Assembly: GCF_009735585.1 (NCBI RefSeq)
Contig: NZ_VJVW01000003.1
Span: 496,001 to 560,000, forward strand
Length of the DNA: 64,000 bases
From: Christiangramia aestuarii
GTDB lineage: Bacteria > Bacteroidota > Bacteroidia > Flavobacteriales > Flavobacteriaceae
Direction: 5' to 3'
Part shown: positions 1 to 9,448 of the stretch, one piece after another
Layout of the letters: each line of letters opens with the position of its first letter
Numbering within the stretch: position 1 is the first letter of the stretch
Notes under the pieces: generated by a model
Seen by the model: only the letters and a program-made list of their open reading frames with translations
What the model was told of the DNA's origin: nothing
Databases searched by the model: none
Position numbers and translations under genes: made by a program

Positions 1-53
1 CACGTGCTTTGTATTTAATTAGAAAAATGTTCCTAATTAAATACTCTACTACC

Positions 54-1340
54 ATGAGAAACCTGGCCTTTATTTTTACAGTATTACTTTTCGGATGGTC
101 AGTCTCTGCATCCGTAAATTCAAGACCAGCCACCAACAATTATTACAGCTATAACGATTCATTCATTTTTGTAGAAGGAGGCGTTGAATTTGCGGTTTAC
201 CCAAATGGTGAATTCGATTTTTACTTTAATCCCGATTTCAGAAGAGGGAATTCTGTACATATCTCTACCCCTAATGTAAATATCAGTTATAATTCAGGAT
301 ATGATTATGACCCATTCATACAATATGATGATTATGGTGCGGTTATCCAGATAGAAAGCGTTCCCATATATTATGACTACTACGGGAGGATCGTCCAGGC
401 CGGAAATGTCTTTATGGACTACAACCATTTTGGCCGATTAGCCAGAGTTGGTAATCTTCGTGTACACTATAATCGTCATCACCATATTCCCCATTACTCG
501 GGTTATATTAACCATTATAATAGGCAATATGTTTACAGGCCTTGGCATGATTACTACCGCAGGCCGCAGGTAAATGTTAGTATAGTATTTGGTCGTCCTT
601 ATCGAGCTTATTACGAGCCGCATAGAGTTTCATATGAAAAGCATGTGACTGTATACAACAATTACTATGTTAAAAATAAAAGGCACAGAAATTTCTACAG
701 GCCATCACAGAAAGTAAGGTCATATAAACACGGAAGAAAAACGCCGCACAGACGTGAGATCGCATATGTAAAAACGAATTCAGATTATAATAGAGCTGCT
801 ACCAGACAGAGCGTTTCGCGTGATAATGTAAGAGCCGGCAGAATGCATTCGCCACAAAACCGAAAAACTGTTGATAGAAGCAGAAGTACAAAACAGGCCC
901 GTGTCTATAGTGACCGAAATAAAAGAAGTACTAATTCCAGGGGTAGATCCTCCAGAATTGAGAAACCTAACAGTAAAAGACAGGTTTCCCAAAGGCCTAC
1001 CGGAGTTAGAACCTCACAAAAAACTGTAGGATCCAGAACAGAAAGATCAAAGCCATCATCTAGGATAGAAAGATCTACTTCAGGTTCAAGGAGTAGAACC
1101 ATTAAACCAAAGACCGATACGAGGATCAAAACTTCAGCTCCTTCAACCAGAACTAGAAGTATAGAAAAAAGCAGGAGAAATTCTGAAAGGAATTCGGTTT
1201 CTAAGCGTCCAACAAGACAAAGAAGTAGTTCTGTGAGAACCAGGTCTTCTTCTTCAGGATCTTCAAGAAATCAGGCAATTAAGCAAAAAAATTCTTCAAG
1301 ATCGAGAAGTTCGGCACGGAATATGAATAATAGATTATAG
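54..1340 (+). CDS. Secreted Tyr/His-rich protein with long Arg/Ser-rich tail, unknown function
   Basis: I do not recognise a family. The ATG at 54 is chosen because it opens directly on a signal peptide (MRNLAFIFTVLLFGWSVSA); the upstream in-frame codon at 9 is a TTG and would add 15 unhelpful residues. After the signal, about residues 20-200 are rich in Tyr, Asn, Asp and His, with several short beta-strand-like segments repeating a Tyr-Asp-Tyr pattern. From about residue 215 to the end the chain becomes extremely rich in Arg, Ser, Lys and Thr, with almost no hydrophobic residues, so it is probably disordered and strongly basic. It ends just before a hairpin shared with the convergent flippase gene. 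A cell-surface or periplasmic structural role is a guess. Confidence 0.75.
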   Translation: MRNLAFIFTVLLFGWSVSASVNSRPATNNYYSYNDSFIFVEGGVEFAVYPNGEFDFYFNPDFRRGNSVHISTPNVNISYNSGYDYDPFIQYDDYGAVIQIESVPIYYDYYGRIVQAGNVFMDYNHFGRLARVGNLRVHYNRHHHIPHYSGYINHYNRQYVYRPWHDYYRRPQVNVSIVFGRPYRAYYEPHRVSYEKHVTVYNNYYVKNKRHRNFYRPSQKVRSYKHGRKTPHRREIAYVKTNSDYNRAATRQSVSRDNVRAGRMHSPQNRKTVDRSRSTKQARVYSDRNKRSTNSRGRSSRIEKPNSKRQVSQRPTGVRTSQKTVGSRTERSKPSSRIERSTSGSRSRTIKPKTDTRIKTSAPSTRTRSIEKSRRNSERNSVSKRPTRQRSSSVRTRSSSSGSSRNQAIKQKNSSRSRSSARNMNNRL

Positions 1341-1379
1341 ATGACAAGTTCATAATTTAATTTTTTGGTTGGTTAGTTG

Positions 1380-1415
1380 GAAAACCCTTGAAGCGCCCTT
1401 GCTGATAGGGTTTTC
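1380..1415. terminator. Hairpin between convergent genes, likely terminator
   Basis: A perfect 9-base inverted repeat (GAAAACCCT at 1380-1388 and AGGGTTTTC at 1407-1415) with an 18-base loop lies between the stop of the plus-strand secreted protein and the stop of the minus-strand flippase. T-rich sequence follows on the plus side. It could serve both directions, but the large loop makes it weaker than the other terminators in the window. Confidence 0.5.
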
Positions 1416-1420
1416 TCGTT

Positions 1421-2878
1421 TTATGACCTTTTTAAAAACCTTTTTAGAATAGCATTGATCTCTTCGGAAAATCGGAATTGATAGACCAAAAAAAGGTATA
1501 GAATCCCTGATATTGTTCCTTTCAAAGCTATATTCAGAATGGGGTGCACGGGAAAATCAATAAAATAGAAGCCAAAACTGAAAATTGCCGTAAGAATTAA
1601 TGCCCAGATAGAATTGAGTGTGAATGGATGGATTTTGAACTTTCTTAGCACGATAAAAATCTTCGAAGAATTATATAAAAAGAATGCTATAAAACTTGCC
1701 AGGGCAGCCCCCTCTATCCCCAATTGAGGAATAAAGATAAGGTTAAGAACAAAAGCCAGGATCACCAGTACCACTCCAACCCCTAGCACGATACGATAAT
1801 AGTCAGAATTGAAAAGGATACTATTATTATTCCCCAAAAGATTGTCGTATAATTTAACGATAGAGATAAGCAAAACTACCAGCAGGCTGATCTCATACTC
1901 TTCAGGAATAAGCTCGTAAAGAGAATTCACATTGGTAATGATCCAGATAAAAATAAGTCCGCTTACAATTAGCAGGTTCAGACTGCTTTTTTCATAGAGC
2001 TCCTTAAGTCCCTTTTTATCCCTATTATTCAGCATTTCCGCCGTCATGGGATTAGTGATCTGGTGCATGGCTTTTTGAGGCACAGAAATAACCGTAGCTA
2101 TATAGACCGCAATACCATAGATGGCCACGTTCTCAATTGGCAAATAATGCTCGATCATCACTTTATCCAGGTCCAGCAAGACCGTAGCTACCGAGGCTGC
2201 CAGCAATATTAGCGAGGAATACTTTAAAACCGGCGAAAGGTTTACCGGAAATCGGAAACTAAACCTTGGCCTATGCAGGGAAAAAGCGTACATCGCCATT
2301 AATATTGTCCTAAGCACGAATACTCCAGAAATAGCAAAAATGAAAACTTCTATACTAATCCAGTCGAAATAGACCGCAAACAAAAGGATACTGATACAAA
2401 ACCTGTGAAAGACCTCCTTCATCAAATTTCCGAAAGCACTTTTATAATAGATCTTTGACCACGAAAAAAATACTTCGAAATAGGCCGTTGCCATAGCTAT
2501 AAGAAAGATCATCCATACATAAGGCTGCACCAGGTCATTTTCTCCTGAGAAATACTCAAGCAGGTATTTATAAAATATAAGTCCGATGGTCCCGATCAGG
2601 CCTCCAACGATTAGAGGAATTACCAGTACAAGGTTGAGCAGGCGATCTCTCTCCCCTCTGGTTTTATAGGAGGTAAAAAACTTGATGAGAGTACTGTGAA
2701 CCCCAAAGACAAGAAAAGGCCAGATAAGGTTGGCTGCAGATAAAAGAAAGCTTACCAGCCCGTAATACTCCTGGGTAAGAAAATAAGTGAACAGGAACAA
2801 AGTATTTACCGCCCCAATACCGAAACCAATATAGGTGGTCACCATGTTCTTTATAGACTGGTTGATGATTATTCCCAT
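1421..2878 (-). CDS. Polysaccharide flippase (MATE/MOP superfamily, Wzx-like)
   Basis: A 485-residue polytopic membrane protein with about 12-14 hydrophobic segments spread over its whole length, opening with a typical N-terminal helix pair (residues about 10-60). Length and pattern fit the polysaccharide-biosynthesis/oligosaccharide flippase family, which moves lipid-linked sugars across the inner membrane. Its ATG directly abuts the stop codon of the upstream glycosyltransferase (no intervening base), so the two are translationally coupled. It is the last gene of a minus-strand run with YfhO and the GT4 enzyme, which supports a role in surface glycan or glycolipid assembly. The exact substrate cannot be read from the sequence. 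Confidence 0.85.
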   Translation of the reverse strand: MGIIINQSIKNMVTTYIGFGIGAVNTLFLFTYFLTQEYYGLVSFLLSAANLIWPFLVFGVHSTLIKFFTSYKTRGERDRLLNLVLVIPLIVGGLIGTIGLIFYKYLLEYFSGENDLVQPYVWMIFLIAMATAYFEVFFSWSKIYYKSAFGNLMKEVFHRFCISILLFAVYFDWISIEVFIFAISGVFVLRTILMAMYAFSLHRPRFSFRFPVNLSPVLKYSSLILLAASVATVLLDLDKVMIEHYLPIENVAIYGIAVYIATVISVPQKAMHQITNPMTAEMLNNRDKKGLKELYEKSSLNLLIVSGLIFIWIITNVNSLYELIPEEYEISLLVVLLISIVKLYDNLLGNNNSILFNSDYYRIVLGVGVVLVILAFVLNLIFIPQLGIEGAALASFIAFFLYNSSKIFIVLRKFKIHPFTLNSIWALILTAIFSFGFYFIDFPVHPILNIALKGTISGILYLFLVYQFRFSEEINAILKRFLKRS

Positions 2879-4162
2879 TTAGATCTCCCTAATTAGTTTA
2901 GCGAGTTTCCCGGTCAGGGATCTACGGTGGTATTGCTCCAGGTCATGGGAATTACTTATTAAATTCCCTTTCTGGAAGTTCTGGAACAACTTCCAGATCC
3001 TCTCCTTTATACCTTCAAGATCTTCATATGCATGTACGCTGCCCGCTCCGGTTTCTGAAATGATCTTCTCGGCATCCCAATTTTCCGGACCAATGGCCAG
3101 GATAGATCTTTTTGCGGCGAGGTATTCAAATAATTTTCCGGGAATGATGCCCCTGGTTTCTTCGGAATCTATCTCTATCAATAAAAGTACCGAAGCAGAT
3201 TGCTGCATCTCGATCGCCCGGCTGTGGCTTACATAGCCCTCATTTACCAGATAAGGTTGAAGCCCATGTTCATATATACTTTGAAGGACCTCTTCACTTA
3301 GCTTTCCGGCAAGCCTGATTTCAAGCTTATTTCTGAAATTTTCATTTTCTTCAGCCAGTTTTTTTATGGCCTTCCATAAGTTCCCTGGATTTCTTCCGGA
3401 AAGAAGTGAACCTATATGGGATATCTGAAATTTCTCCTGCTCGTTAAATTCGGAATTGATATCTATATCAAAACCATTCGTGATCACCGTAACCGGTTTT
3501 TCGGTCTTGTTCCTGAACTCTTTCCTGGTCGTGAAACTGGTGGTAATAATATGATCTGCCGAAGTAAGCACTTCGCCCTCCATTTTTTCATGCTTCTTCC
3601 TGGACTTCCTGTTTAGTTTAAGCTTTTCATGATAGCCTATCTGCGTCCAGGGATCGCGGAAATCTGCGATCCATTTAACGCCAAGAGTTTTTTTCAATTT
3701 GAGGCCTATGAGGTGCAGGCTATGTGGCGGGCCGGTAGTAATGATCGCGTCATATTCAGAATTTTCGATCTCTTTCCTTAAAAATTCTACCGAAGGTTTT
3801 ACCCAGAATTTCCGGGCATCGGGAATAAAATAATTTCCCCTAATATAAAGCAAGGTCTTCTGCAGGAAACTCTGATGCTCTTCTTTCTGGATAATGCCCG
3901 AACTGATGGTTTCCGTGTCCTTTTTAGAGAAGATCCCGGCGATGGAATAAGGTTCGAAGATCTTTTTTTTGATCACCTTCACTCCTTCGGGAATCTGTTT
4001 TTCAAAACTTTTATCAATAATGGGATAACTCGGGTTCTCGGGAACATACACCACCGGCTCGATATCGAAACTTTTCAGATACTTTACAAACTTAAGCCAG
4101 CGCTGAACACCGGGCCCTCCTGCCGGGGGCCAGTAATATGTTATAATGAGAACTTTCTTCAT
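2879..4162 (-). CDS. Glycosyltransferase family 4 (GT-B fold)
   Basis: A 427-residue protein with the N-terminal signature of GT4 enzymes (YYWPPAGGPGVQRWLKF near residues 9-25), where a Gly-rich loop binds the acceptor or donor. The C-terminal half has the GT-B donor-binding region, with the segment GIIPGKLFEYLAAKRSILAI near residue 340; the conserved Glu there contacts the nucleotide sugar in this family. There is no signal peptide, so it acts on the cytoplasmic face of the membrane. It sits 19 bases after YfhO and directly abuts the flippase. It likely adds a sugar to a lipid-linked envelope glycan. Donor and acceptor are unknown. Confidence 0.87.
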   Translation of the reverse strand: MKKVLIITYYWPPAGGPGVQRWLKFVKYLKSFDIEPVVYVPENPSYPIIDKSFEKQIPEGVKVIKKKIFEPYSIAGIFSKKDTETISSGIIQKEEHQSFLQKTLLYIRGNYFIPDARKFWVKPSVEFLRKEIENSEYDAIITTGPPHSLHLIGLKLKKTLGVKWIADFRDPWTQIGYHEKLKLNRKSRKKHEKMEGEVLTSADHIITTSFTTRKEFRNKTEKPVTVITNGFDIDINSEFNEQEKFQISHIGSLLSGRNPGNLWKAIKKLAEENENFRNKLEIRLAGKLSEEVLQSIYEHGLQPYLVNEGYVSHSRAIEMQQSASVLLLIEIDSEETRGIIPGKLFEYLAAKRSILAIGPENWDAEKIISETGAGSVHAYEDLEGIKERIWKLFQNFQKGNLISNSHDLEQYHRRSLTGKLAKLIREI

Positions 4163-4181
4163 CTATATATAAATGAATGCA

Positions 4182-6593
4182 TCAATTTCTCTTCTTATAT
4201 TCATATCCTATCCCGCCAACCAGAACTAGGCCAATAAGAATAGAACTAATAAGCGCAATAGTACTTCCTGTCTTCACAACCTGCGGTTCGAATTTAAAGA
4301 CAACATCGTGCTCCCCGGCGGGGACATTCATTCCACGTAATACATAATTCACCTGCACATGGGAAACGGGTTTACCGTCGATATAGGCCTGCCAGCCGGG
4401 TTGATAATAGTTTTCTGAAAAGACCACGAATTGATCTGAACCTGAAGAGAACTTATAATTTAACTCATTTGGCTGATAACTCACCAGCTCTATTTTTGCC
4501 TCGGCATCATAATTAAATTCATCATTTACTTTATCTCGGAACTTATTATTTATGATCGCCGTACTTTCCAGGTCTGTATCTTCCAGGCTTAAAATTTCCT
4601 GATCCTGGTTTTCCACCCACTTTAGATCTTCCACAAACCAGGCATTGCCAAAGGCATTCGGGTTTTGCTGGGCCTGGGTACCATTTTCAGTAGGAATAAT
4701 GAAGTATTTCACATTGAGCATGCTCAATATCTTCATGTTATTATTGGAAATATAGAAATCATATAGTTCCTGTATACGGCCTGGTTTCGCCGCGTGATAA
4801 CCTCCCAGAGCATTATGATAGTAAGAGGTACGTCCTGTGTTAAACGGACTACCTGAAACATCGAATACCTTGAAATGCGCGGGATCTTCCAGAATGGCGG
4901 CATCGGCCTCCAGTTTCTGGAATGGTTGTTCCATCTCTCGCGCCTGGACAAAGTCCTCCTCGTTCACATATCTCCTGTCTACCCCAATAAGGTCAATAAG
5001 CATAATGATGACAAAACCACCTATCACTAGATTTTTGTTCAGCTTTTCTTTAAGATATCCCCAGATAAGCCCGGCAGAGATCAAAACGAAGATCAGGGAA
5101 CGAATTACATCTGCAGTAAATATCGCTTTTCGATCCTCTTCCAGGGCATTCATAAATTCCGGTCCGAACTGCTTACTATACATAGCGTCGTTAACACCAC
5201 TATCTATAATCGCTGATCTTATAATCAGGAATACTATTAATAATCCCCCCGTAATAATAGCAGACCATTTTAAAGCATTAAGTTTTTCCTCTCTTTTTAC
5301 TTCATCTAAAAAGAGCTTATAAAGTCCTATCATGGCCATTAAAGGCAGGCATAGTTCAAGGATGACCTGTATGGAAGAAACCGCCCTAAACTTATCGTAA
5401 ACCGGTACGAACTCAATAAAGAACTGGGTAACCAATTCAAAATTCCTACCCCAGCTTAAAACAAGTGCAAGAATGCTTCCACCAACGATCCACCATTTCA
5501 ATCTTCCCCTGATCAGGAAAAGAGCGAAAACAAATAGAAAAATCACAGTAGCACCAATATAGGCCGGCGCTCCCACAAATGGCTGATCTCCCCAGTAAGT
5601 TGGAGCTCCTTCGGTAAATCCTTCGGCCTGCGCTGCACTAGCCCCCATTTGCCTTAAAGCTTTATAAAGATTGGAATCCTTCCCTATATTTTCAGAACTT
5701 CCACCTCCCATAAACCTTGGGACCATCAGGTTAAAACTTTCAAGAATTCCATAACTATATTCGGTGATATAATCGAAGCTCAGTCCAGAATTGGTCTTAG
5801 GGCTTCCATCTGGTTCAATGCTAAGCTGAGATTCCCCTCGTGTACTGAACTGGGTATATTGGCTGGTGGCCATTAAATTGGTCGCATTAGCGGCGATAGC
5901 CAGGATCACGGCAACCACCATAATTCCGAGAGCCTTAAAATATTTTGGTAAAAGTTTTTTTCTGTAAGCGTCCACCAGGTAAGCAATTCCAAGGACGATT
6001 ACCAACAGGAGCAAATAGTAGGTCATCTGGAAGTGATTCGCCTGTATCTCGAGGGCCATGGCTACGGTAAGCAATAGAAAGCTCCAGATATTACGATTCC
6101 TGAAGATAGCAATGATCCCTGCCAGCACCATGGGCATATAGGCAATTGCATGTGCCTTGGCATTGTGCCCCACCCCTAAGATGATAATGAGGTAGGTGGA
6201 AAACCCAAACGCAATAGAGCCTAAAAAAGCTAGTTTGTAATCAACCTTCATGCATAACAGAAGGATGTAAAAACCTATGAAATAAAGAAATAGATAATCT
6301 GCCGGCCTGGGCAGGAACCTTAAAGCGGTATCGAGTGACTTAACGTAATTGTGCGGATAATAGGCTCCTAGTTGATAGGTGGGCATACCACCAAAGGCAG
6401 CATCGGTCCAGTAAGGTTCCTCCCCGGTTTCTTCCCGAAAATCGTTCTGTTCCTTGGCCATCCCGATATACTGAATAATATCGCTCTGGTAGATCTCCTT
6501 TCCCTGAAGAACCGGGTTAAAATAGAATAATGATAAAATGATAAATCCTGCTAAAACCAGCAGGTGAGGTAAGAATTGCTTCAATTTAGCCAT
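4182..6593 (-). CDS. YfhO family large membrane protein
   Basis: About 803 residues, starting at the ATG at 6593 (MAKLKQFLPHLLVLAGFIIL), which leads straight into the first membrane helix; an upstream in-frame start would add a hydrophilic extension. There are about 12 transmembrane helices over residues 1-530, then a roughly 200-residue soluble extracytoplasmic domain, then a final helix close to the C-terminus. This is the layout of the YfhO family, which in Firmicutes has been linked to glycosylation of lipoteichoic acid through undecaprenyl-phosphate sugars. Its placement before a GT4 enzyme and a flippase agrees with a role in lipid-linked glycan modification, but the function in Bacteroidetes is inference. 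Confidence 0.87.
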   Translation of the reverse strand: MAKLKQFLPHLLVLAGFIILSLFYFNPVLQGKEIYQSDIIQYIGMAKEQNDFREETGEEPYWTDAAFGGMPTYQLGAYYPHNYVKSLDTALRFLPRPADYLFLYFIGFYILLLCMKVDYKLAFLGSIAFGFSTYLIIILGVGHNAKAHAIAYMPMVLAGIIAIFRNRNIWSFLLLTVAMALEIQANHFQMTYYLLLLVIVLGIAYLVDAYRKKLLPKYFKALGIMVVAVILAIAANATNLMATSQYTQFSTRGESQLSIEPDGSPKTNSGLSFDYITEYSYGILESFNLMVPRFMGGGSSENIGKDSNLYKALRQMGASAAQAEGFTEGAPTYWGDQPFVGAPAYIGATVIFLFVFALFLIRGRLKWWIVGGSILALVLSWGRNFELVTQFFIEFVPVYDKFRAVSSIQVILELCLPLMAMIGLYKLFLDEVKREEKLNALKWSAIITGGLLIVFLIIRSAIIDSGVNDAMYSKQFGPEFMNALEEDRKAIFTADVIRSLIFVLISAGLIWGYLKEKLNKNLVIGGFVIIMLIDLIGVDRRYVNEEDFVQAREMEQPFQKLEADAAILEDPAHFKVFDVSGSPFNTGRTSYYHNALGGYHAAKPGRIQELYDFYISNNNMKILSMLNVKYFIIPTENGTQAQQNPNAFGNAWFVEDLKWVENQDQEILSLEDTDLESTAIINNKFRDKVNDEFNYDAEAKIELVSYQPNELNYKFSSGSDQFVVFSENYYQPGWQAYIDGKPVSHVQVNYVLRGMNVPAGEHDVVFKFEPQVVKTGSTIALISSILIGLVLVGGIGYEYKKRN

Positions 6594-6666
6594 TAATCGG
6601 ACTTTTGATTTAACCACAAATTTGTGTAAAAACAAAGCCCTGGACAGGCTCTGCTAAAATCCGAAA

Positions 6667-6951
6667 TTAATCAATTTCTTCGTAATCGATATATTCACCC
6701 ACATTTTTATTGGAGCCCTTACCCGACTTGGGCTTTTTATCGATGGTCACCTTGCCTTTTTCCTGCTTACGGGTTTGTTGTTGTCCGCCGAATTGCTGGT
6801 TGAACTGGCTTTCAAATTTCTTACCCATTTTCTTTATGAAATACTTAAGCAAAAGTGGACCAAAAAAGCGTAGTAATATTTTGAGACCGAAGTATACTAA
6901 CAGCACGATGAGTACCGTTTTTAATACTCCAGACAATGATGCTTCTAACAT
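6667..6951 (-). CDS. DUF4834 family small membrane protein
   Basis: A 94-residue protein (start MLEASLSGVLKTVLIVLLVY at 6951). A single transmembrane helix covers about residues 8-35, followed by a basic region, a Gln-rich stretch and a Lys-rich tail ending in acidic residues. This layout is typical of DUF4834 proteins found across Flavobacteriaceae; their function is unknown. A longer in-frame start at 6990 would overlap the -7 box and is less likely. The gene precedes YfhO by 73 bases on the same strand, so it may head the envelope-glycan transcript. Confidence 0.72.
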   Translation of the reverse strand: MLEASLSGVLKTVLIVLLVYFGLKILLRFFGPLLLKYFIKKMGKKFESQFNQQFGGQQQTRKQEKGKVTIDKKPKSGKGSNKNVGEYIDYEEID

Positions 6952-6965
6952 TCTTAAAGTTTTTA

Positions 6966-7036
6966 CAAAAATAAAAAGAAGCCTCCACAATCCCGGAAGC
7001 TTCGCCTATAAAATTATAATAAATCTTATATCTTTG
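6966..7036. promoter_or_regulatory. Divergent promoter region, two TAnnTTTG boxes
   Basis: On the minus strand, 6973-6966 reads TATTTTTG, a match to the Bacteroidetes -7 consensus TAnnTTTG, 15 bases before the DUF4834 start. On the plus strand, 7029-7036 reads TATCTTTG, 21 bases before the ATG at 7058. Neither has a clear TTTG -33 box at the usual distance, so each is only partly supported. Confidence 0.4.
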
Positions 7037-7057
7037 AGAGAACCAACCCGATCAAGC

Positions 7058-8026
7058 ATGCGTAAATCAGCGATATTTAGCCTTTTCCTAATTATAGCTA
7101 CCAACCTCCACGCTCAGTATACCGAGACCATAAATTCTAACCGCCCGGGACAATCCCAGGGAGCTTATGCCGTGGGAACAAATGTTGTTCAATTTGAGGC
7201 CGGCCCCTATTTGGGTAACGAAGAACATTCCGGGCTGGGGACAGACACCGACCTTTGGGGTGTAGATTACCAGTTACGCTATGGTCTTTTATTCGAAAGG
7301 CTGGAGCTCAATCTAACCGGCTCGTTCGAATCTCAGAATATTTTCAGGAATTTCCTGGGGGTTACTTCAGAAGGCAGCATCAGGAATTTTAAGTCCAACT
7401 CCATAGGCGCAAAATATCTCGTCTTTGATCCAGCGGTGAGCATCGAACCAGACAAACCGAACCTATACAGCTGGAAGGCCAATCAGCGCTTTAAGTGGAA
7501 GAACCTCATCCCGGCCGTTTCAATATATGCGGGGGCAAACTTCTCTTTTGGTGATAATCCTTACCTATTCGAAGGAGAAGGGAGTTTCAGCCCCAAAGCA
7601 GCCATTATCACGCAAAACAACTGGGGAAGATGGGTACTGGTTTTAAACCTCGTCGCAGATAAATTGACCGAAGATTATCGTTCCTATACCGGGATCGTGA
7701 CCGTAACCCATACGCTTACCCCCAGCCTGGCAGTTTTTGGTGAGTACCAGGCTATAAAAGGCGATATCTATGCCGATGATATTTTACGTGCCGGTGGCGC
7801 CTTCCTGTTTGGTAATGACCTGCAGGTAGATGTTTCCGGACTGGTTAATTTTAAGGATACTCCATCTAAATGGCAGGTAGCTGCCGGAGTTTCTTACAGG
7901 CTCGACTTACATAAAGTCGATGAATTCCTTGAGGAATCTAGTGAAGGAAACAAGAGAAGACAGCGTAGTGAGCAATTAAACGAAGAGCAGAATGATGGGA
8001 ACGGCGACGGAGGAGGAATTGAATAG
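7058..8026 (+). CDS. Outer-membrane beta-barrel protein, transporter-like (MetA-pathway-of-phenol-degradation type)
   Basis: A 322-residue protein whose ATG at 7058 gives a clean signal peptide (MRKSAIFSLFLIIATNLHAQ). The open frame extends upstream to 6710 only as an antisense shadow of the DUF4834 gene. The mature protein opens with the phrase TINSNRPGQSQGAYAVGTNV. That phrase plus alternating amphipathic strands fits the group annotated as transporter or phenol-degradation MetA-like outer-membrane proteins in Bacteroidetes. The last 40 residues are hydrophilic and rich in Glu, Asn and Gly, probably a tail outside the barrel. The substrate is unknown. Confidence 0.72.
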   Translation: MRKSAIFSLFLIIATNLHAQYTETINSNRPGQSQGAYAVGTNVVQFEAGPYLGNEEHSGLGTDTDLWGVDYQLRYGLLFERLELNLTGSFESQNIFRNFLGVTSEGSIRNFKSNSIGAKYLVFDPAVSIEPDKPNLYSWKANQRFKWKNLIPAVSIYAGANFSFGDNPYLFEGEGSFSPKAAIITQNNWGRWVLVLNLVADKLTEDYRSYTGIVTVTHTLTPSLAVFGEYQAIKGDIYADDILRAGGAFLFGNDLQVDVSGLVNFKDTPSKWQVAAGVSYRLDLHKVDEFLEESSEGNKRRQRSEQLNEEQNDGNGDGGGIE

Positions 8027-8051
8027 AAAAGGATTGAAAATATTCTAATAT

Positions 8052-8082
8052 AAAAAGCCCCGCCGAAAGGCAGGGCTTTTTT
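8052..8082. terminator. Bidirectional intrinsic terminator
   Basis: A GC-rich hairpin (AGCCCCGCC, GAAA loop, GGCAGGGCT, with one unpaired base) is flanked by A5 on the left and T6 on the right. It lies between two convergent genes and can end transcription from both. Confidence 0.85.
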
Positions 8083-8100
8083 GTATATGAGATAGGAATC

Positions 8101-9363
8101 TTATTTGTTAGACATTGCTGCTTCTACTGAAGCTGAAAGTCTTTTATAAGTTCCATTTTCAAGTCTTTCACGAATTGCTGAGAATGCCTCAAGGGTATCT
8201 TCAACATCCTGTAAGGTATGAGTAGCCGTCGGGATCATTCTAAGCAGGATCAGTCCTTTTGGAATTACCGGGTAAACCACGATAGAGCAGAATACTCCAT
8301 GGTTTTCACGAAGGTCTTTTACCAGGGCCATCGCTTCAGGAATACTTCCCTTCAAATATACCGGTGTCACACAACTTTGCGTGGTACCAATATCAAAACC
8401 TTTGTCTTTTAAACCGTTCTGAAGTGCGTTCACATTCTCCCAAAGCTTTTCCTTAAGCTCCGGCATGGTTCTTAGCATTTCCAGACGCTTAAGCGCTCCA
8501 ACTACCAGCTGCATTTGCAGTGATTTAGCGAACATCTGTGATCTAAGATTGTATTTAAGGTAATCTATGATCTCCTTATCTCCGGCGATAAATGCTCCAG
8601 TACTGGCCAGGGATTTAGCGAAAGTGGCGAAATATACATCTATCTCGTCCTGAACTCCCTGCTCCTCTCCTGCTCCGGCTCCTGTCTTACCAAGAGTTCC
8701 AAAACCATGGGCATCATCTACAAATAATCTGAAGTTATATTTTTTCTTAAGCTCAACGATTTCCTTCAGTTTACCCTGCTCACCTCGCATTCCGAAGACA
8801 CCTTCAGAAATAAGCAAAATACCACCTCCGGTCTGCTCTGCGATCTTGGTAGCACGCTGCAGGTTCTTTTCGATACTTTCCATATCGTTGTGCTTGTAGG
8901 TAAACCTCTGACCTAAATGTAACCTTACACCATCAATGATACACGCGTGTGCATCTACATCGTATACGATCACATCCTGCTTGGATACCAAAGCATCTAT
9001 AGTGGAAACCATTCCCTGGTATCCGAAATTTAAAAGATAAGCAGATTGTTTGTGCACGAAAGAAGCAAGCTCATCCTGCAATTTCTCATGAAGATCTGTA
9101 TGACCACTCATCATTCTTGCTCCCATAGGATAAGCAGAACCGTACTCGGCCGCTGCTTCTGCATCTACTTTACGAACTTCAGGATGATTGGCAAGCCCCA
9201 GATAATCGTTGATACTCCAGGTGATCACTTCTTTCCCGCGGAATTTCATGCGGTTAGAAATTGGTCCTTCCAGCTTTGGAAATACAAAATATCCCTCTGC
9301 CTGCTCTGCCCATTTACCTAACGGTCCTTTGTCTTTGTAAATTTTATCAAATAAATCCTTCAT
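8101..9363 (-). CDS. PLP-dependent alpha-oxoamine synthase; candidate cysteate (or serine) C-fatty-acyltransferase
   Basis: A 420-residue fold-type I PLP enzyme of the family containing serine palmitoyltransferase, KBL and 8-amino-7-oxononanoate synthase. Visible motifs are the DDAHGFGTLG segment around residue 216 (Asp contacts the PLP ring, His stacks on it) and TFAKSLASTGAF around residue 248 (Lys forms the Schiff base). Such enzymes condense an amino acid with an acyl-CoA or acyl-ACP and release CO2. The upstream gene on the same strand encodes a cysteine-synthase-like enzyme. That pairing matches the described capnine sulfonolipid pathway of Bacteroidetes, in which cysteate is made first and then acylated. 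Serine palmitoyltransferase for sphingolipids is the main alternative. It has its own promoter and a strong terminator separates it from the upstream gene. Confidence 0.8.
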   Translation of the reverse strand: MKDLFDKIYKDKGPLGKWAEQAEGYFVFPKLEGPISNRMKFRGKEVITWSINDYLGLANHPEVRKVDAEAAAEYGSAYPMGARMMSGHTDLHEKLQDELASFVHKQSAYLLNFGYQGMVSTIDALVSKQDVIVYDVDAHACIIDGVRLHLGQRFTYKHNDMESIEKNLQRATKIAEQTGGGILLISEGVFGMRGEQGKLKEIVELKKKYNFRLFVDDAHGFGTLGKTGAGAGEEQGVQDEIDVYFATFAKSLASTGAFIAGDKEIIDYLKYNLRSQMFAKSLQMQLVVGALKRLEMLRTMPELKEKLWENVNALQNGLKDKGFDIGTTQSCVTPVYLKGSIPEAMALVKDLRENHGVFCSIVVYPVIPKGLILLRMIPTATHTLQDVEDTLEAFSAIRERLENGTYKRLSASVEAAMSNK

Positions 9364-9385
9364 CGGTCATTTTTTAGACGAGCCG

Positions 9386-9418
9386 CAAAAATACTGAAAT
9401 TTGGCTCAATTCTACAAA
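9386..9418 (-). promoter_or_regulatory. Bacteroidetes-type promoter for the acyltransferase gene
   Basis: On the minus strand, TTTG at 9418-9415 is followed after 21 bases by TATTTTTG at 9393-9386. This fits the phylum consensus TTTG, 19-21 bases, TAnnTTTG. The ATG is at 9363. It is the best complete promoter match I found in the window. Confidence 0.65.
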
Positions 9419-9448
9419 GTAAATTATAAACATCGAAATCTAATAAAA

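Noticed and set aside
6710-7057. Upstream extension of the 7058 outer-membrane gene (open frame from 6710)
   Set aside because: It lies antisense to the DUF4834 gene and has no signal peptide; the ATG at 7058 opens on a good signal sequence.
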